Below are positions 41,901-52,785 of a DNA stretch of 64,000 nucleotides, piece by piece. The notes under the pieces were generated by a model. The model was not told the origin of the DNA, searched no databases, and saw nothing but the letters and a program-made list of their open reading frames with translations. The stretch is from Zopfochytrium polystomum (Eukaryota; Chytridiomycota; Chytridiomycetes; Chytridiales; Chytridiaceae): assembly GCA_025765615.1 (NCBI GenBank), contig JAIVFJ010000220.1, forward strand, positions 1-64,000, in the 5' to 3' direction. How positions within the stretch are numbered: position 1 is the stretch's first letter; every line of letters starts with the position of its first letter. A program made the position numbers and the translations under genes.

Positions 41901-44201
41901 AAGGTTGGCGGCAGAAATGAAGATTTTGCGGGTGTTCGACTCGATGCTGTTGTGAGACTGGTATTCGTGGAGGATGTCAGCCTGGTGCTGTAGATCAAGG
42001 TAAGAGCAAGAGAGGGTGTTGGTGTCGTCGACCAGGGCAAAGCCAGAAACTGAGACTGGTCGAGTGGGTGAGAGGAGGGGGGCAGGCATGGATGGGGGGG
42101 GAATTAACAGAAAAAGTGATGCCGTGGGTGTGCTTGTCCAGCGCGCAAAGAACAGGGTCCCAAAAGATACGCCAGTCGAGAGGTCCTTCTAGCGAGCCTT
42201 GTTGTATCATAGTGCCAATAGGGAAGGTGGGGGAGGGACCGAAGGCTGTGATGACAAAGGAGCGGAAACGAGCTTGGGTGTTGACACGCATCCAGATGTA
42301 AGATTCGGGCAGTCGTATACGATACCAGGCTGAGAGCAGGCCGGCAACAGGGGCACTGTTGAAGGCTTTCTTGATATTGTTGAGGAGGAGGAAAAGCGGG
42401 GAAGAGTTTTCATGGCAGAAATCAAGGGCAGAGCGGACCAAGTGGAGAGGAGGATCAGGTGATGAGCCAGGAAGGGCGGAAAAGTTACAGCCGTGAAGGA
42501 TCTCGGGGGAAGCGGTGAGGATATGTGAAAGGCGACGAAGGTGGATGCCTTGAACTACTTTTGCTGCGAGTTCACAGAGGCTTATGGGCCAGAGGTTTGT
42601 GACATCGCCCCCCCATGCATCTTTCTTTGGTATGGGGAAGATGGCAGTGAGGGTCCAAGAGGAGGGAACGTCAACGACGAGAAAGGTTCGTTGGACAAGG
42701 GAGAGGAAGAGGGAGATTGCATCAGGGCCTGATGAGAGAAGGAGTTCTCGAGAGAGTTGGGAGGGGCCAGGGGCTTTGTTAGGAGCAAGGGATTCAAGGA
42801 CCGAACGGCATTCTTCAAGAGAAGGGGGGAAGCATAATGTGGGAGAAAGTGTGCGGAGGAATGTAAGGCCGGGGGTTCATTTCGTCGTGGAGAGGGGAGG
42901 TGGGGGGGAAGGGGTGAAGGTCCCAGGGGCGAAACCAATGTTCCACCTGCTCGCTGCAAAGACGTGGGACGTTGGCGGGGTCGTACTCAATTTCAGGACC
43001 CTCTGGGGTCTCCGCCAAGATGTGATCAATGCTGGAGTTAGACCGTTTGCGGTTGAGGATGTTGTTGAGGACGTTGCGGATCCTGCCGGTGGAGAACAAA
43101 TCCTGGCGACGGTCGATGGCAGTAGCAATGTCAGCACGTTTAAGTGAGGCTGCCGCAGAAAGCTGTGCACGGTAGACTGCTTTGCGAAGTCGTTGCAGGA
43201 GAGGGAGGGCGTCGTTGGTGAAGGAAGTAGCCGATGTAATGGAGCTGGTGAAGCGAGCAAAGAGAAGGCACAAATCATCACGAACAGGGGAGGCATTCCA
43301 CGAGGTGGGTAGGGGAGGAAGAGCGCCAAGAAAGGAGTGTAGAGGGAGGGTACCATGGTGTAGTTGTTTCCAAAGGTCCTCAAGTTTCTTCCGAGCCTCA
43401 ATGTAAGGGGCGAGGCGTTGGACAGTCTTTGCTGGAGTTGTGGACGAGCCGGAGCAAGGGAGACAGCGTCGGGCGGAGCTGGTGACGAGCTCATGGAGGG
43501 AGGAAGAAATGGTGTCCAGGGATTGGGTGTATAGGAAGGAGCGACCAATGGAGGGATATTCGAAGGGAAGGGAGGGTTGGGTAAGAAAGGTTTGTTCGGC
43601 GGGGGTAAGCGTGGAATCCAAGATGGCGAGGTCAGCTTGGAGAGGTGGGAGAGCGGCTGACACTGCGTTGATAAATTGGCGTTTCTGGTCCTCGGAGGCC
43701 TGTGAAGGGCAGGGAATGCGTCGCCGAATGGGGGTAAAGGAGAAAGTAGTGTATGGACAGAGGGCAAGGATGATGTAACAGGGAAGGTGGTCGGAGATGT
43801 CAGAGAGATGGGGGAAGTCAACGGGTGTAGCAATATGAGCAGAGGCAAGATGGTGGAGAAAAGTGTCGGATAGCCAAATGCTGTTGAGACGAGAGCAGTA
43901 AGGAGAGTTGGTGGAGGAGTGGGAGTAAACAGAGAGGTTGGGATGAATGGTGCAAAAGGTGTCAGAGAGGCCACAAGCAGAGAGAGTAGGTAGGAAACCA
44001 CGGCGAGAGGGGGGGATAGGAGCTGCTGTGTTATGGTCGAGGGTAGAAAGGAGTGCATTCCAGTCACCAAACCAATAAGCTGGGTGAGGTTGGGCGGAGT
44101 CATGGTTGAGGAGGTTGGTGCACCACTCTTGAAGAGGAGCAGTTTCAGGGGACTGTCGCAAGGCAGGCCAGTAGATAGAACGAAGGAAAAGGCGGCGGCG
44201 A
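38924..44201 (-). mobile_element. Non-LTR retrotransposon (EN-RT-RNaseH), 5'-truncated
   Basis: A 5.28-kb LINE. The 3' end is an A-tail (T-run at 38924-38942 on the plus strand). A 15-bp target duplication CGTGCCCTGGGCAGC sits at 38909-38923 and 44202-44216. Minus-strand order: APE-type endonuclease (YWFGDWNALLS, SDHLP) from 44201 with its first part missing; RT (IKKAFNS, IQQGSLEGPL, FALVDDTN); RNase H (LTLDTDGSLRD, TAELVGLLSAL, WIRGHSGSAGNEAADHLA); and a Cys-His knuckle (CRRC..H..C, near 40060) with a terminal WRPRC motif near 39730. At least three frame changes occur (near 42850, 42050 and 40500). Architecture suits Tad/I-like LINEs with RNase H; clade uncertain. Dead copy. Confidence 0.88.
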
Positions 44202-44216
44202 CGTGCCCTGGGCAGC

Positions 44217-44797
44217 AAACCGTAAGGACCATGTTTGTGGACAAAACTTCGCATCAGATCCTCTTTCCAAAAAAAAAAAAAAAAGGAAAAGAAGAAAGCT
44301 TCCTTTTCTTCTTCATTTTGTTTCCTTCCAACATGCCCTTATGTTATTAGCACACAGAGCTGAGTTCTGTTTGTTGCTGCCTGTTGTCTGCCATCACCTT
44401 GCTCCCCAGGCCTCGCGCTGTATGGAGCGTCTAGCAGGCCACAAACCTCAGCGGTTTGGAAATGGAAGACCAGGCAGTGTTTAAACCTTCCACAACTTGA
44501 GGAGGGCAACCTACAGTGCCATTGTGGCAGTCTGTGCCACTGTTTTTCCAAATTAGATAACAAAACCCTTTGGGAAAGTTGCATTTTGAGGTCAAAGGAT
44601 TGAATCAAATTGAATCACATAGGAAATGCAGTCTTAAGGATCAGAGTGAGTCCTTATCCTTTCCAAGACGAGTTTTATGGAATGCAGGATATCTGGCAGT
44701 GGACAAGTCATGACAATCCATTGTGCATGATTTCCATGGAGTGTGACATGAGTATGACAAAAACGTAATAATTCAGATCTGGATTGGCCTATGTGTG
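44217..44797. other. No gene seen
   Basis: Flank of the LINE, with a 16-base A-run near 44270. Nothing coding was recognised. Confidence 0.5.
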
Positions 44798-44869
44798 GAC
44801 TCCTTAGCTCAACGGTAGAGCATTCGACTCCAGATCGAAAGGTTGCGTGTTCAAATCACGTAGGGGTCA
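44798..44869 (+). tRNA. tRNA-Trp (CCA)
   Basis: Acceptor GACTCCT/AGGGGTC, D-arm TAGCTCAACGGTAGAGC, anticodon stem TTCGA/TCGAA with loop CTCCAGA (CCA), T-arm GCGTG TTCAAAT CACGT. No intron. Confidence 0.93.
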
Positions 44870-46047
44870 TTTAAAGACCTACACAGTCCATATATTTATT
44901 ATTGACAGTGTTTGAGTTACTCAGTTCCAGCTCCCTTTCCGCCGCTGGTGGAGGCAATGTCTGGAGCCCAAAGCATGGATTCAACTTGGTTTTGTGTGGC
45001 AATCGAGAAAGATTTCCCCAACTGCAACAATGAGCCCTTCAACCCCAGGGAGAGTAAGGCTGTCTTCCGCTTATCTCTATTGGGTTTTTCTTTCCTTTTC
45101 TTATTTTATTTTATTATTTTCACTCACTCCACCAAAAAAATTTTTAAAATCCTGCCAAAGTTGGCATAAAATACGCATTGGAGAACTCCATATTGTGTCC
45201 AAAATCCAAAGAAATTTGATTGAGAAAGTATCAGGAAAAGGCAAAGTATCCTAATTATCTGCTTCTTGTTGGATATTTCAGATGATCTTGGATATTTCTT
45301 GAGTTTTCCAAAAAATATGTTGGGTTTTATTGTAGGCACACAATGTGGTATTTCAGTGCCCATTTTATGCCAACTTTGGCCAGATTTTACGATTTTTTGG
45401 CGGAGTTAGTACTGCAAAGAAACCAATTTATCTGAGATAAGCAGACTGCAGCCTTTACAGGAGAGTGGAGACTTAGTTTGGGTGAGGCTGCCCTCTCTAT
45501 TGGCACTGAGTCTTTGGGGCAACAGTTTGCAATCCTCTCAGGGTAACTGGACAAATAAACTAGCAGTCTTTTGACTTCTAGTACCACTGACCAGCGCCAG
45601 TTATGTTTCCAACAGGAAACTGGCCTCAGCTACTTGAAGGAGACCAAAAAGTGGGAAACAATTGCAACATAGAACACTGCCAAGCCCCAGTAGTTGTAAG
45701 AGTATTTGAGCTGTGCCCCATGCTGAAGCCTTTCTCCTGGGCAATGAAGGTTCAACCACAGACAAGCATGGGGACTGCTTGCTGATGCAAAAGAAGAGAT
45801 TATCAGCAGTTGGCACCACCACGCAAAAATTGCGTCACACGTGGAGGGCGTGTCAGTTGCAGGAGCTTGGAATGAACAAATGAGCATTCAGTGCTGAGTA
45901 TATAGAGCAAACAACACAGGTGCGTAAACAAAGGCAAACTATGTGATCAGACACAATAATCACTGTCAGCACAGTAACGCCAACCTCATGAAGATCTTCA
46001 AAATCCAATTGCGAGCGCAATCAGTTAAAGCAACTTTGACTAACGAT
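44870..46047. other. No gene seen
   Basis: No supported coding region, RNA gene or repeat was recognised. Confidence 0.5.
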
Positions 46048-46130
46048 TGCGCTGACCGGGAATTGAACCCGAGGCTGATGCTATCTCCCACGGGTGGAAG
46101 GCGTCTATTTTACCACTAAACTACCAGCCC
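46048..46130 (-). tRNA. tRNA-Gly (TCC) with about 12-nt intron
   Basis: Minus strand. The D-arm is GTTTAGTGGTAAAAT, anticodon stem GACGC with CTTCCA (TCC), then about 12 extra nt before the 3' stem GCATC, and the T-arm is TCGGG TTCAATT CCCGG. One mismatch in the acceptor and one in the anticodon stem hint at decay or unusual structure. Confidence 0.7.
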
Positions 46131-46668
46131 CCTCTTCTACGTTACTTGGGGTTGTTGTTCCAGTACACATCCTGTTGCCAACCAACGCCAAGCATCACGT
46201 TCCTTCCAATGTTTGCCACCATTGGCAGCACTTTAGCCAGCCATCTCACCCATAGTTAGGAGCTCAAAAGCGCTTGTTCATACAGGTTTGACAAATGGCC
46301 AATACCACCAGTGCCAAAGTCGTGCAAACAACAAACGGGAATCAACAGAAGGTCCTTGGAGGCAGAATGAGGAGCTCTACTGAGGATGGAGGTGGAGCAG
46401 CTCAGGTTCCAAAATCAATACAATTTCGCTATTTGTGACAAAAAGGGCCTTAACGGTGTTGAGTTGTGTAGTAGCTCAGTGGTGATGGCACAGCTGAATC
46501 TGTGTGCTGACCCAGAGCCCAGCAGAAGACCAGCAGTGTGAGCACCTCCCCTGTGCTCCCCAGTGTGCCTCACCAGGAGAACAATCTTCCTGCCATATGT
46601 CTGTACAGAATTGCCATTTCTCCTTTGAAGGAGAAAGTGCTCTGACCAGCCAGTGGAAGGGAATGGGG

Positions 46669-46782
46669 TGCTCTGGGTGAGAGTCGAACTCACGACCTTC
46701 GGATGACTGTGTGGAGGAGCACCTGTGCAACCAGGTGTGTCATGTATGAGACCGACGCTTTAACCAACTAAGCCACCAGAGC
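46669..46782 (-). tRNA. tRNA-Met (CAT) with about 40-nt intron
   Basis: Minus strand. Acceptor GCTCTGG/CCAGAGC is perfect. The anticodon arm reads TCGGTCTCATA, then an intron of about 40 nt, then ATCCGAAGG, and the T-arm is GTGAG TTCGACT CTCAC. The exon sequence matches the usual elongator tRNA-Met pattern. The intron lies after position 37, as in nuclear tRNA genes. Confidence 0.88.
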
Positions 46783-46913
46783 CGTTGCACAAGTGGGTGC
46801 ACTGCATGTCTTGTCGTGTGCCTGCCATTTTCTCACTTGTTTAAGTGGAACATGGCGGGAGGATTCTCCTCATGCCACGCACTAATCATGCGAGTTTTGT
46901 TAGCTTTTGCTAT

Positions 46914-46985
46914 TCCCAGATCGTCTAACAGTCAAGATTCCGCCCTTTCACGGCGGCGATCGGGGTTCGATTCCCCGTCTGGGAG
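46914..46985 (+). tRNA. tRNA-Glu (TTC)
   Basis: Acceptor TCCCAGA/TCTGGGA, anticodon arm CCGCC CTTTCAC GGCGG (TTC), T-arm CGGGG TTCGATT CCCCG. No intron. Confidence 0.95.
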
Positions 46986-47918
46986 CCATCAGTTGGACTT
47001 CACTTGCTGGACAGAGCTTCCACTTCCAGGCTCAGACTCCAGTCCTGGACTGGCTTGGCGTTCACTTGACTGCCACTGGCTGCTTTTTTTCTGCTAAGTC
47101 ACTTCAAATTGTTTCTGTGCTTTTTTCCTAGGATCTGATTTTGTTAGAAATTGAATACTCCATCACGCAAGCCAGTTGACGTGAATGAACAAACAGGAAA
47201 AGTGATTGTTGGTGCAAATTTCAGACCCTGTCCATCCCACTTCCACCTCTGCAGTATTTCACCAGGCACGCCCCATGGATCCTTACTCAGGTGCCTGCTT
47301 GAGAAGCAGGAAATGTAAAGCCACCTCTGAATCAGTCTCATCTGGACCTGTTGCATGCACTCTCTGGCATAGGTGTGAGAATCTCCTACTTCTCCTGGCA
47401 GACCATGGAGCGTGGCACTCCAGGACAATCCCTCTGGAGAACAGGTTGAGACAAAGTGTGGGGCTTGACAGCTGGGCGTGAGGAAGCAGCACTGTGTGTG
47501 GCGGCAATCAAGCAGGATGCAATGGTGTTGTGGCAACTGCAATGGCAAAGCAGGAGTGATGCAGCAACAGAAATCCTCCTTGAGCTGACAGGGACGCTCT
47601 CTATGAGCTCAAATTTTTGGACGCCCCTTTCTCCTCTGCCACTTAAAAATTCCCAAACTGACAAAAAGCACAAGCACACTTAGGCAAGCTGGTGCTTTCC
47701 AACTTGGCACCATTTCTTTTCATGAAAACAAACCAGGAGAATCACCTTTTTGGATGATTTAAATTTTGTGTTGGGCCATTGGCAAGCCAAAGCCAGGGAC
47801 TGACGTTGTCTGTGGATCAGTGCAATATCAGGCTGCTGCTGCACATCCAGGTTTGGAGCTGCCTGCAAGTGGGACTGGTAAGTACCAATTGAAAGTGGCC
47901 TATTGGACAGGAGGCACA
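46986..47918. other. No gene seen
   Basis: Space between tRNA-Glu and tRNA-Ser; no coding signal was recognised. Confidence 0.5.
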
Positions 47919-48000
47919 GACAACGTGGCCGAGTGGTTAAAGCGACAGACTAGAAATCTGTTACGGTTTCCGTGCGCAGGTTCGAGTCCTGCCGTTGTCG
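47919..48000 (+). tRNA. tRNA-Ser (AGA)
   Basis: Acceptor GACAACG/CGTTGTC, anticodon arm CAGA CTAGAAA TCTG (AGA), and the long variable arm typical of class II tRNAs (TACGGTTTCCGTG). T-arm GCAGG TTCGAGT CCTGC. Confidence 0.95.
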
Positions 48001-48302
48001 GACAGAGTGTTGCATAACCAGCTTGCTCGGCTCCTCCGTGCAGTTATTGCCTTAGTTGCACATAAAGTGTGTGGGTGGCAGGTTAGATCTGCTCTTTTTG
48101 GATGCAGCTAGTTGGGTGCAGTTAGCCCCAAAGCACCAGAATGCAACTGCCCTTGCAGATGTGGGAGGCCTGGCCAAAGTTAGCTTGTATGCCACGCGTG
48201 CAGCAATAAAACATACGTACTGGATATCCATTTTGCCTGGGAATCCACCCTTCACCAACCGGTGGGGCACTCACATCCTCTCCCTCAACGGCTCGACCCC
48301 TC

Positions 48303-48700
48303 ATGGATTCCCGGCGCCAGCCCACCCTGACCGCCTTCTTCCCTCGGTCTTCTGCCAAAAAGGGATCGGCTGCGTTGGCCCCGGCCCAATCCGCTGCGGC
48401 GGCGAACGGGGTCGCCTCGGCTGCAGGTCCACGCTCGGGACAGGCAAAAACGACCGTGGCGAAACTGGACGCGGCCACGAGGGAAACGATCGCGCGATAC
48501 CTCCCCACCGATCGAGAGGCGCTCGCCACCAATCTCGGTTGCATCGTCGTCGGATTCTTCGGTCGCCGTGCCCATCACCTCCCCAAAAGCTGCCAAAGGA
48601 TCCACGAGTAGAAGCGGGGCTGTCAGTGGTGCCACGTCCAAAAAGGCTGGTGTCGATGCCGGTTTTCACGGCTTGGACGACTCTTCTCTGGACCTGATGC
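48303..48700 (+). pseudogene. N-terminal fragment of a PIP-box (PCNA-binding) protein
   Basis: A GC-rich island opening with ATG at 48303 and coding MDSRRQPTLTAFFPRSSAKK. QPTLTAFF fits the PCNA-interacting box QxxLxxFF, which sits at the extreme N-terminus in DNA ligase I, UNG-type glycosylases and related replication proteins. About 75 Ala/Ser-rich codons follow. After the codons for LATNL (near 48537) a neighbouring frame carries on with SDSSVAVPITSPKAAKGSTS, and coding composition ends near 48700. No catalytic domain follows; the next feature is tRNA-Arg. It is most likely a duplicated or truncated first exon. The parental gene cannot be named. Confidence 0.45.
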
Positions 48701-48861
48701 AGCAGGGGCTCTGTATTTCATACTGCAGAAGATCTTGGGAATGGGATTGGGGTAACTGGGATTGCATTTTAGCGCTGAGAGGTTGATTTGACTTAAAGAT
48801 TCATGCGTTTGGAAGTCCTAAGATAGCGATGGAAGCATGCAAGCCAAAAGGCGCTAATGTG

Positions 48862-48933
48862 GGTGTGTGGCTAAATGGTTACTGCGCTTGACTACGAATC
48901 AAGAGATTCCAGGTTTGACCCCTGGCACGCTCG
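48862..48933 (+). tRNA. tRNA-Arg (ACG)
   Basis: Acceptor GGGTGTG/CACGCTC (two wobble pairs), D-arm TGGCTAAATGGTTACTGC, anticodon arm CTTGA CTACGAA TCAAG (ACG), T-arm CCAGG TTTGACC CCTGG. No intron. Confidence 0.9.
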
Positions 48934-50109
48934 TGTCACTCTGTCTGCAATGGGCAGATTGTGAGATTTTTCATGGCCTGTGGGTATGGTGTCAGCCTCA
49001 ATTGACAGTCAAGTACCCAGTTTCTAGGTTGCAGCGGAGTGTGGAATCTTGTCACTGTTGGTCAAAAGGTGTCTGCTTTCCCAAAGCAAGCAGCTAAGTG
49101 GCAGTTGTTCCTGGGCTTGTCTTATTCTTTCCACTAATTTTTGGACATTTTGAATTCATCCTGTGGCAAGGTTTTCCCCATAGAGCAGCACCAAATCAAC
49201 ATGGAATTGCTGTTGCACTAGGTAATGTCCTCTCGCAATGAAGTGATCCAACAGTTGGGAGGGGGGGGTAGGGGGATTTTTGCATAGTTGGTCCAGACCC
49301 TTTCCCCAAATGCTTTTTCGTTTTCATTGGGAACGATTCATCGCCTTTCCCGTTTTACCATAAATTTGTACAGAAACAAAAAAAGTGTCTTCCTTTTTTT
49401 TTTCCTTTTTTCCTCTTTCTGGTCAGTTGCATGCAGCCTCCAAACTTTTCACCAACTTTTCAAGGTATCTTGAAACAGATAAATGCAGCCCCCATTTTAC
49501 CACCCTGTTGGGCGGTCTGACTCTGGTTTGTAGCAATGTTTTTCTTTCATTGCAACAATGACTTTTCAATGGAAACAGCAATATTCAACATTCCTACCAA
49601 TTGCAGTATTGTGCATTTTTGCACGAAACTGACTGACAACCACCCATATGCCAGCCAAAGTGTGCAACCACCCATATGCCAGCCAAAGTGTGCAAAATTT
49701 TGTCGTAAATAGAACCACACAGAATTTGTAAGTGTGACTAAGGTTTCAAACCCATACATATCATTGATAAATCACTTTTGAATATAGTAATTAAAGTTAA
49801 AGCTCCTTGTCCAAAAAAATTTAAAAAAGATTTTCAAAAAGAGAACCAGCCGCTTTGTAGATGCAGAGTTTGTTAAACAATTAATTAGAAAATATCACGA
49901 TATGTATTAATTTGAAGTGTGACAAGGCACGTTCTTAATTGGAGGGAGGGGCCAGTGAGCAACCACGCCGCCTCAGCACCCTCTTCAATCAGAACACAGC
50001 TTTTCTGTGGTGTGGTTGAACCTGGGTGAAAAGCACAATGTTTTCAATATTCTGGCCAGAAAGGAAGCATAGCAGAGAGTGCTGATGGGTTCAAAGATGA
50101 ACAAGGGAG
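48934..50109. other. No gene; short direct repeat
   Basis: No coding signal. It contains a G-run near 49261 and the 28-bp direct repeat at 49637-49692. Confidence 0.5.
49637..49692. repeat. Perfect tandem duplication of 28 bp
   Basis: The word CAACCACCCATATGCCAGCC plus CAAAGTGTG context occurs twice head to tail without change (49637-49664 and 49665-49692). Confidence 0.92.
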
Positions 50110-50207
50110 CGCCCGATGTGGGGGTCGAACCCACAGCCTTGTGATTGCAGAGACCCTATCTCGGGTTAGTTAAGAGTCACACGCTCTACTGATTGAGCTA
50201 ACCAGGC
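50110..50207 (-). tRNA. tRNA-Lys (CTT) with about 25-nt intron
   Basis: Minus strand. Acceptor GCCTGGT/ATCGGGC, D-arm TAGCTCAATCAGTAGAGC, anticodon stem TGTGA/TCACA with loop start CTCTTA (CTT) and an intron of about 25 nt after position 37. T-arm TGTGGG TTCGACC CCCACA. Confidence 0.88.
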
Positions 50208-50618
50208 TGTACCGGTTACAAGCCACAAGTAAATTTAAATCCACCACCTGCAGCAGGCCAGATTTCAGATCCCTTTTTTGCCAACGCTGACTAAAAGAAA
50301 AGCAGTTTTGAGTTTTAACTTTTTCGAGTGCCTATTTCTTAATATGGTGGCATATGCTGCTGAGCATTTGAGGATGTCTCCCCTGCAAACTGGGCAAACT
50401 TGCGCAGAAAATCATTGAAAGGAGAGAAAAAGTGCCAACTCTGCAATGCAACAGGGACCATGCACCTTGCCTGCTTGACAAGAGAAACAACAAGGGTCAT
50501 TGCCAGTCTTGACAGCATCAGTTTTGGTCAGAGTCTGGAAATGAGCAATAAAGGGACATGGTGGCCCAATATGCAAGTCCTGATGCAGTTGACAAAACTT
50601 GCACAGCGATTTATAATG

Positions 50619-50727
50619 TGCTGTCTCCCGGGATTGAACCGGGTGCCTTAAGATAGCAGTGGGGCCACCGCACAGAACAGCAGGTGGCTTCTTCAGTCTT
50701 GCGCTCTCCCAGATGAGCTAAGACGGC
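50619..50727 (-). tRNA. tRNA-Phe (GAA) with about 36-nt intron
   Basis: Minus strand. D-arm TAGCTCATCTGGGAGAGC, anticodon arm AAGA CTGAAG .. ATCTT (GAA) interrupted after position 37, T-arm CCCGG TTCAATC CCGGG. One C-A mismatch occurs in the acceptor stem (GCCGTCT/AGACAGC). Confidence 0.85.
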
Positions 50728-51037
50728 TATGAATCTTACTAACAAAAAAAGCATCCTCAACGTGAGTGCTGTGATCTTTCCATGTTTCTCCTTGGCCTCC
50801 CTGATACAGCTTCTGTTCAGCAGAATTTCCCCTGTTTCCCTCATTCTTGCTCAGCACTCTTTTAGTAGTGTCTAGTGATGGAGCAACCACAGCTGAACTC
50901 AATATTAGGACTCCCACATTGTGACTAATACCTAAATGGTGCGGCGGCGCTCACGTAAGTAGGAGGAATGTGGCATCTCCTCTCTGCTCCACTGATCCAC
51001 TGATCCATCCATCCCTCAGGTCAGGCTCTACGTCTAC

Positions 51038-51448
51038 TGTTAGGCGGAACTGACTGGTTAGCAGCAAGAGGCACAAGACAGATCCAAACCTATTGTGACT
51101 GTCAGTTATCGTCGTCACAATGCCCATGGGAGAGCGAGCCACCGCCAATGCAGACCTGGGCGCTGGCTTGCGCTGATGACAAAATACTCTGAGTATTAAG
51201 TGGAACAGAAACCCAGTGTCAACAGTTTTCCTCCTCCTCTGCTCAAGCAGATAATATAGGAGAGGTTTTTACCCTGTGCCAGTCATGCTTGCCTAGCAAC
51301 TATTACAGCGTGTATATCATCATCATGTATCAATAATTCATAACAGAGTTTTTTTCTCTTTCTCTCCAAGTTGGGGAGAAGGACCACCCACAAACACACA
51401 TCTCCACTTCATCCACTCCTTCCACTCACTCAGAGTAGACTGTTTACA
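51038..51448 (+). mobile_element. Solo LTR-B with TSD TCTAC
   Basis: The reference copy of the family: 411 bp, TGTTAGGCGG to GACTGTTTACA, flanked by exact 5-bp duplications TCTAC (51033-51037 and 51449-51453). The TG..CA ends and 5-bp duplication mark it as a retrotransposon LTR. It lies 310 bp upstream of the 5' end of the tRNA-Phe gene. Confidence 0.95.
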
Positions 51449-52477
51449 TCTACATCCTTCCGTCTTACGAACGGGTGGCATTACGTAAATCTATTTATTT
51501 TCTTTCATCGATGGTCAAATTGTGGCTGGTATTTATTCATCATTATCGTCATCCATGCAAACAGAGCCAGAGGTAGATGGTTACTCTCCTGGGCGACACA
51601 GGTCTAACCACAAGCAGGACTGGCGTACCAGCTCCGCACAAGTGCAAAGAGTCCAACCCAATGACAGGCAGCTCAACTTGTGTTGTAGGAGGTTCAGAGG
51701 AGGCTCATTGGGTAGAACGGAAGGGGATTTCAGAAGAACACAATTGAATTTCTTAGAGATGGCATTTATTGAAGGGTGGGTTTGTAAAGTTGGGTGAGAT
51801 TAATGAGGGTGCTCCCCCCAGGGCAGCTATTTATAGGGAGGGGGGGAATTAGGAAAGAAAGAAGAAAAAAAAAGCAGGAAGAAAGGAAGAAAACTGTTTG
51901 AAGTGCAAACAGTCCACTCTGAGTGAGGTAGTGGAAGGAGTGAATGAAGTGGAGATGTGTGTTTCTGAGAGAAAAATGAAATGATGGAAGAATTAAAAAT
52001 TAATGACAAGGCGACACTGACAAGAAAGAAAAAATTATTGAAAAGAAGCATTTATAAGATTGTGTAAGCATAAAAACAAGGGGCACTCAAGTTACTCAGA
52101 CGCTAATTGTGACTCAAGAGCCAAAGGGAGCTCTTTACAGTCTGCTACACACCAAATGGAGATGGGCCTGCCCCAACTTGATTCAATGTTTTGGACCCAA
52201 ACACCAATTTTCTTGCTGTTGACAGACATTTGAATTTGACATATTGCTAATTTTACATCAAATTTTGCCAACTTTGAATAAAATACAAAATGTCTATTAA
52301 TGAAGTTGAATTGAATCGAATTCAAACATTGAACTATAAAATTTCCTCAAAGTCCAGCCTGATTCGGTCTGCGGCAGACCCTAGAGCTCTTCTCACTATC
52401 AAACATAGTGAAGTACAGAGGAGGGAAAAAAGTCTTCAGACACTCCGAATTTTCTGAATTCTCAGACAGAAGTCCAT
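51449..52477. other. Gene-free; LTR-B fragment
   Basis: No gene was recognised. An LTR-B 3'-end fragment lies at 51904-51965. Confidence 0.55.
51904..51965 (-). repeat. LTR-B fragment
   Basis: It matches the 3'-terminal 60 or so bases of LTR-B (TGCAAACAGTCCACTCTGAG onward) with a few substitutions. Confidence 0.7.
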
Positions 52478-52785
52478 TGTCAGGAACATGGTAGGACAAG
52501 GTAAGGCATGGCAGACAAGGAACTGAGAGGAGTGATGATTGTATTGGAAACAATAATTCACTTGAGGGATGGGACAGGTCCCCATCCCCCTTTTATACCT
52601 TTTGAGAGTGTTCCTTGTCAAGACTCAAAGAAAGTTCCAGAAAGAGCAATTAGTAATACAACGATACCAATGATACCAATGACAACAAGACAAGTCAGGA
52701 AAGCAAAGAAGGTTCCAGAAGGTTCCAGAAGGTTCCATGAAGGAATGTTCTAGAAGGTTCCAGAGGTTTCCAGAGGGTGATTCAT
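52478..52785 (-). mobile_element. Solo LTR-A, inner end damaged
   Basis: It starts with TGTCAGGAAC on the plus strand and is collinear with other LTR-A copies to GGTGATTCAT. The last AACA is missing and is replaced by TGGCAGAG. The candidate duplication TCCAT at the left is not exactly repeated at the right. Confidence 0.9.

Noticed and set aside
46465..46560. tRNA-like start TAGCTCAGTGGTGATGG
   Set aside because: Resembles an A box only. No B box or pairing acceptor ends were found downstream.
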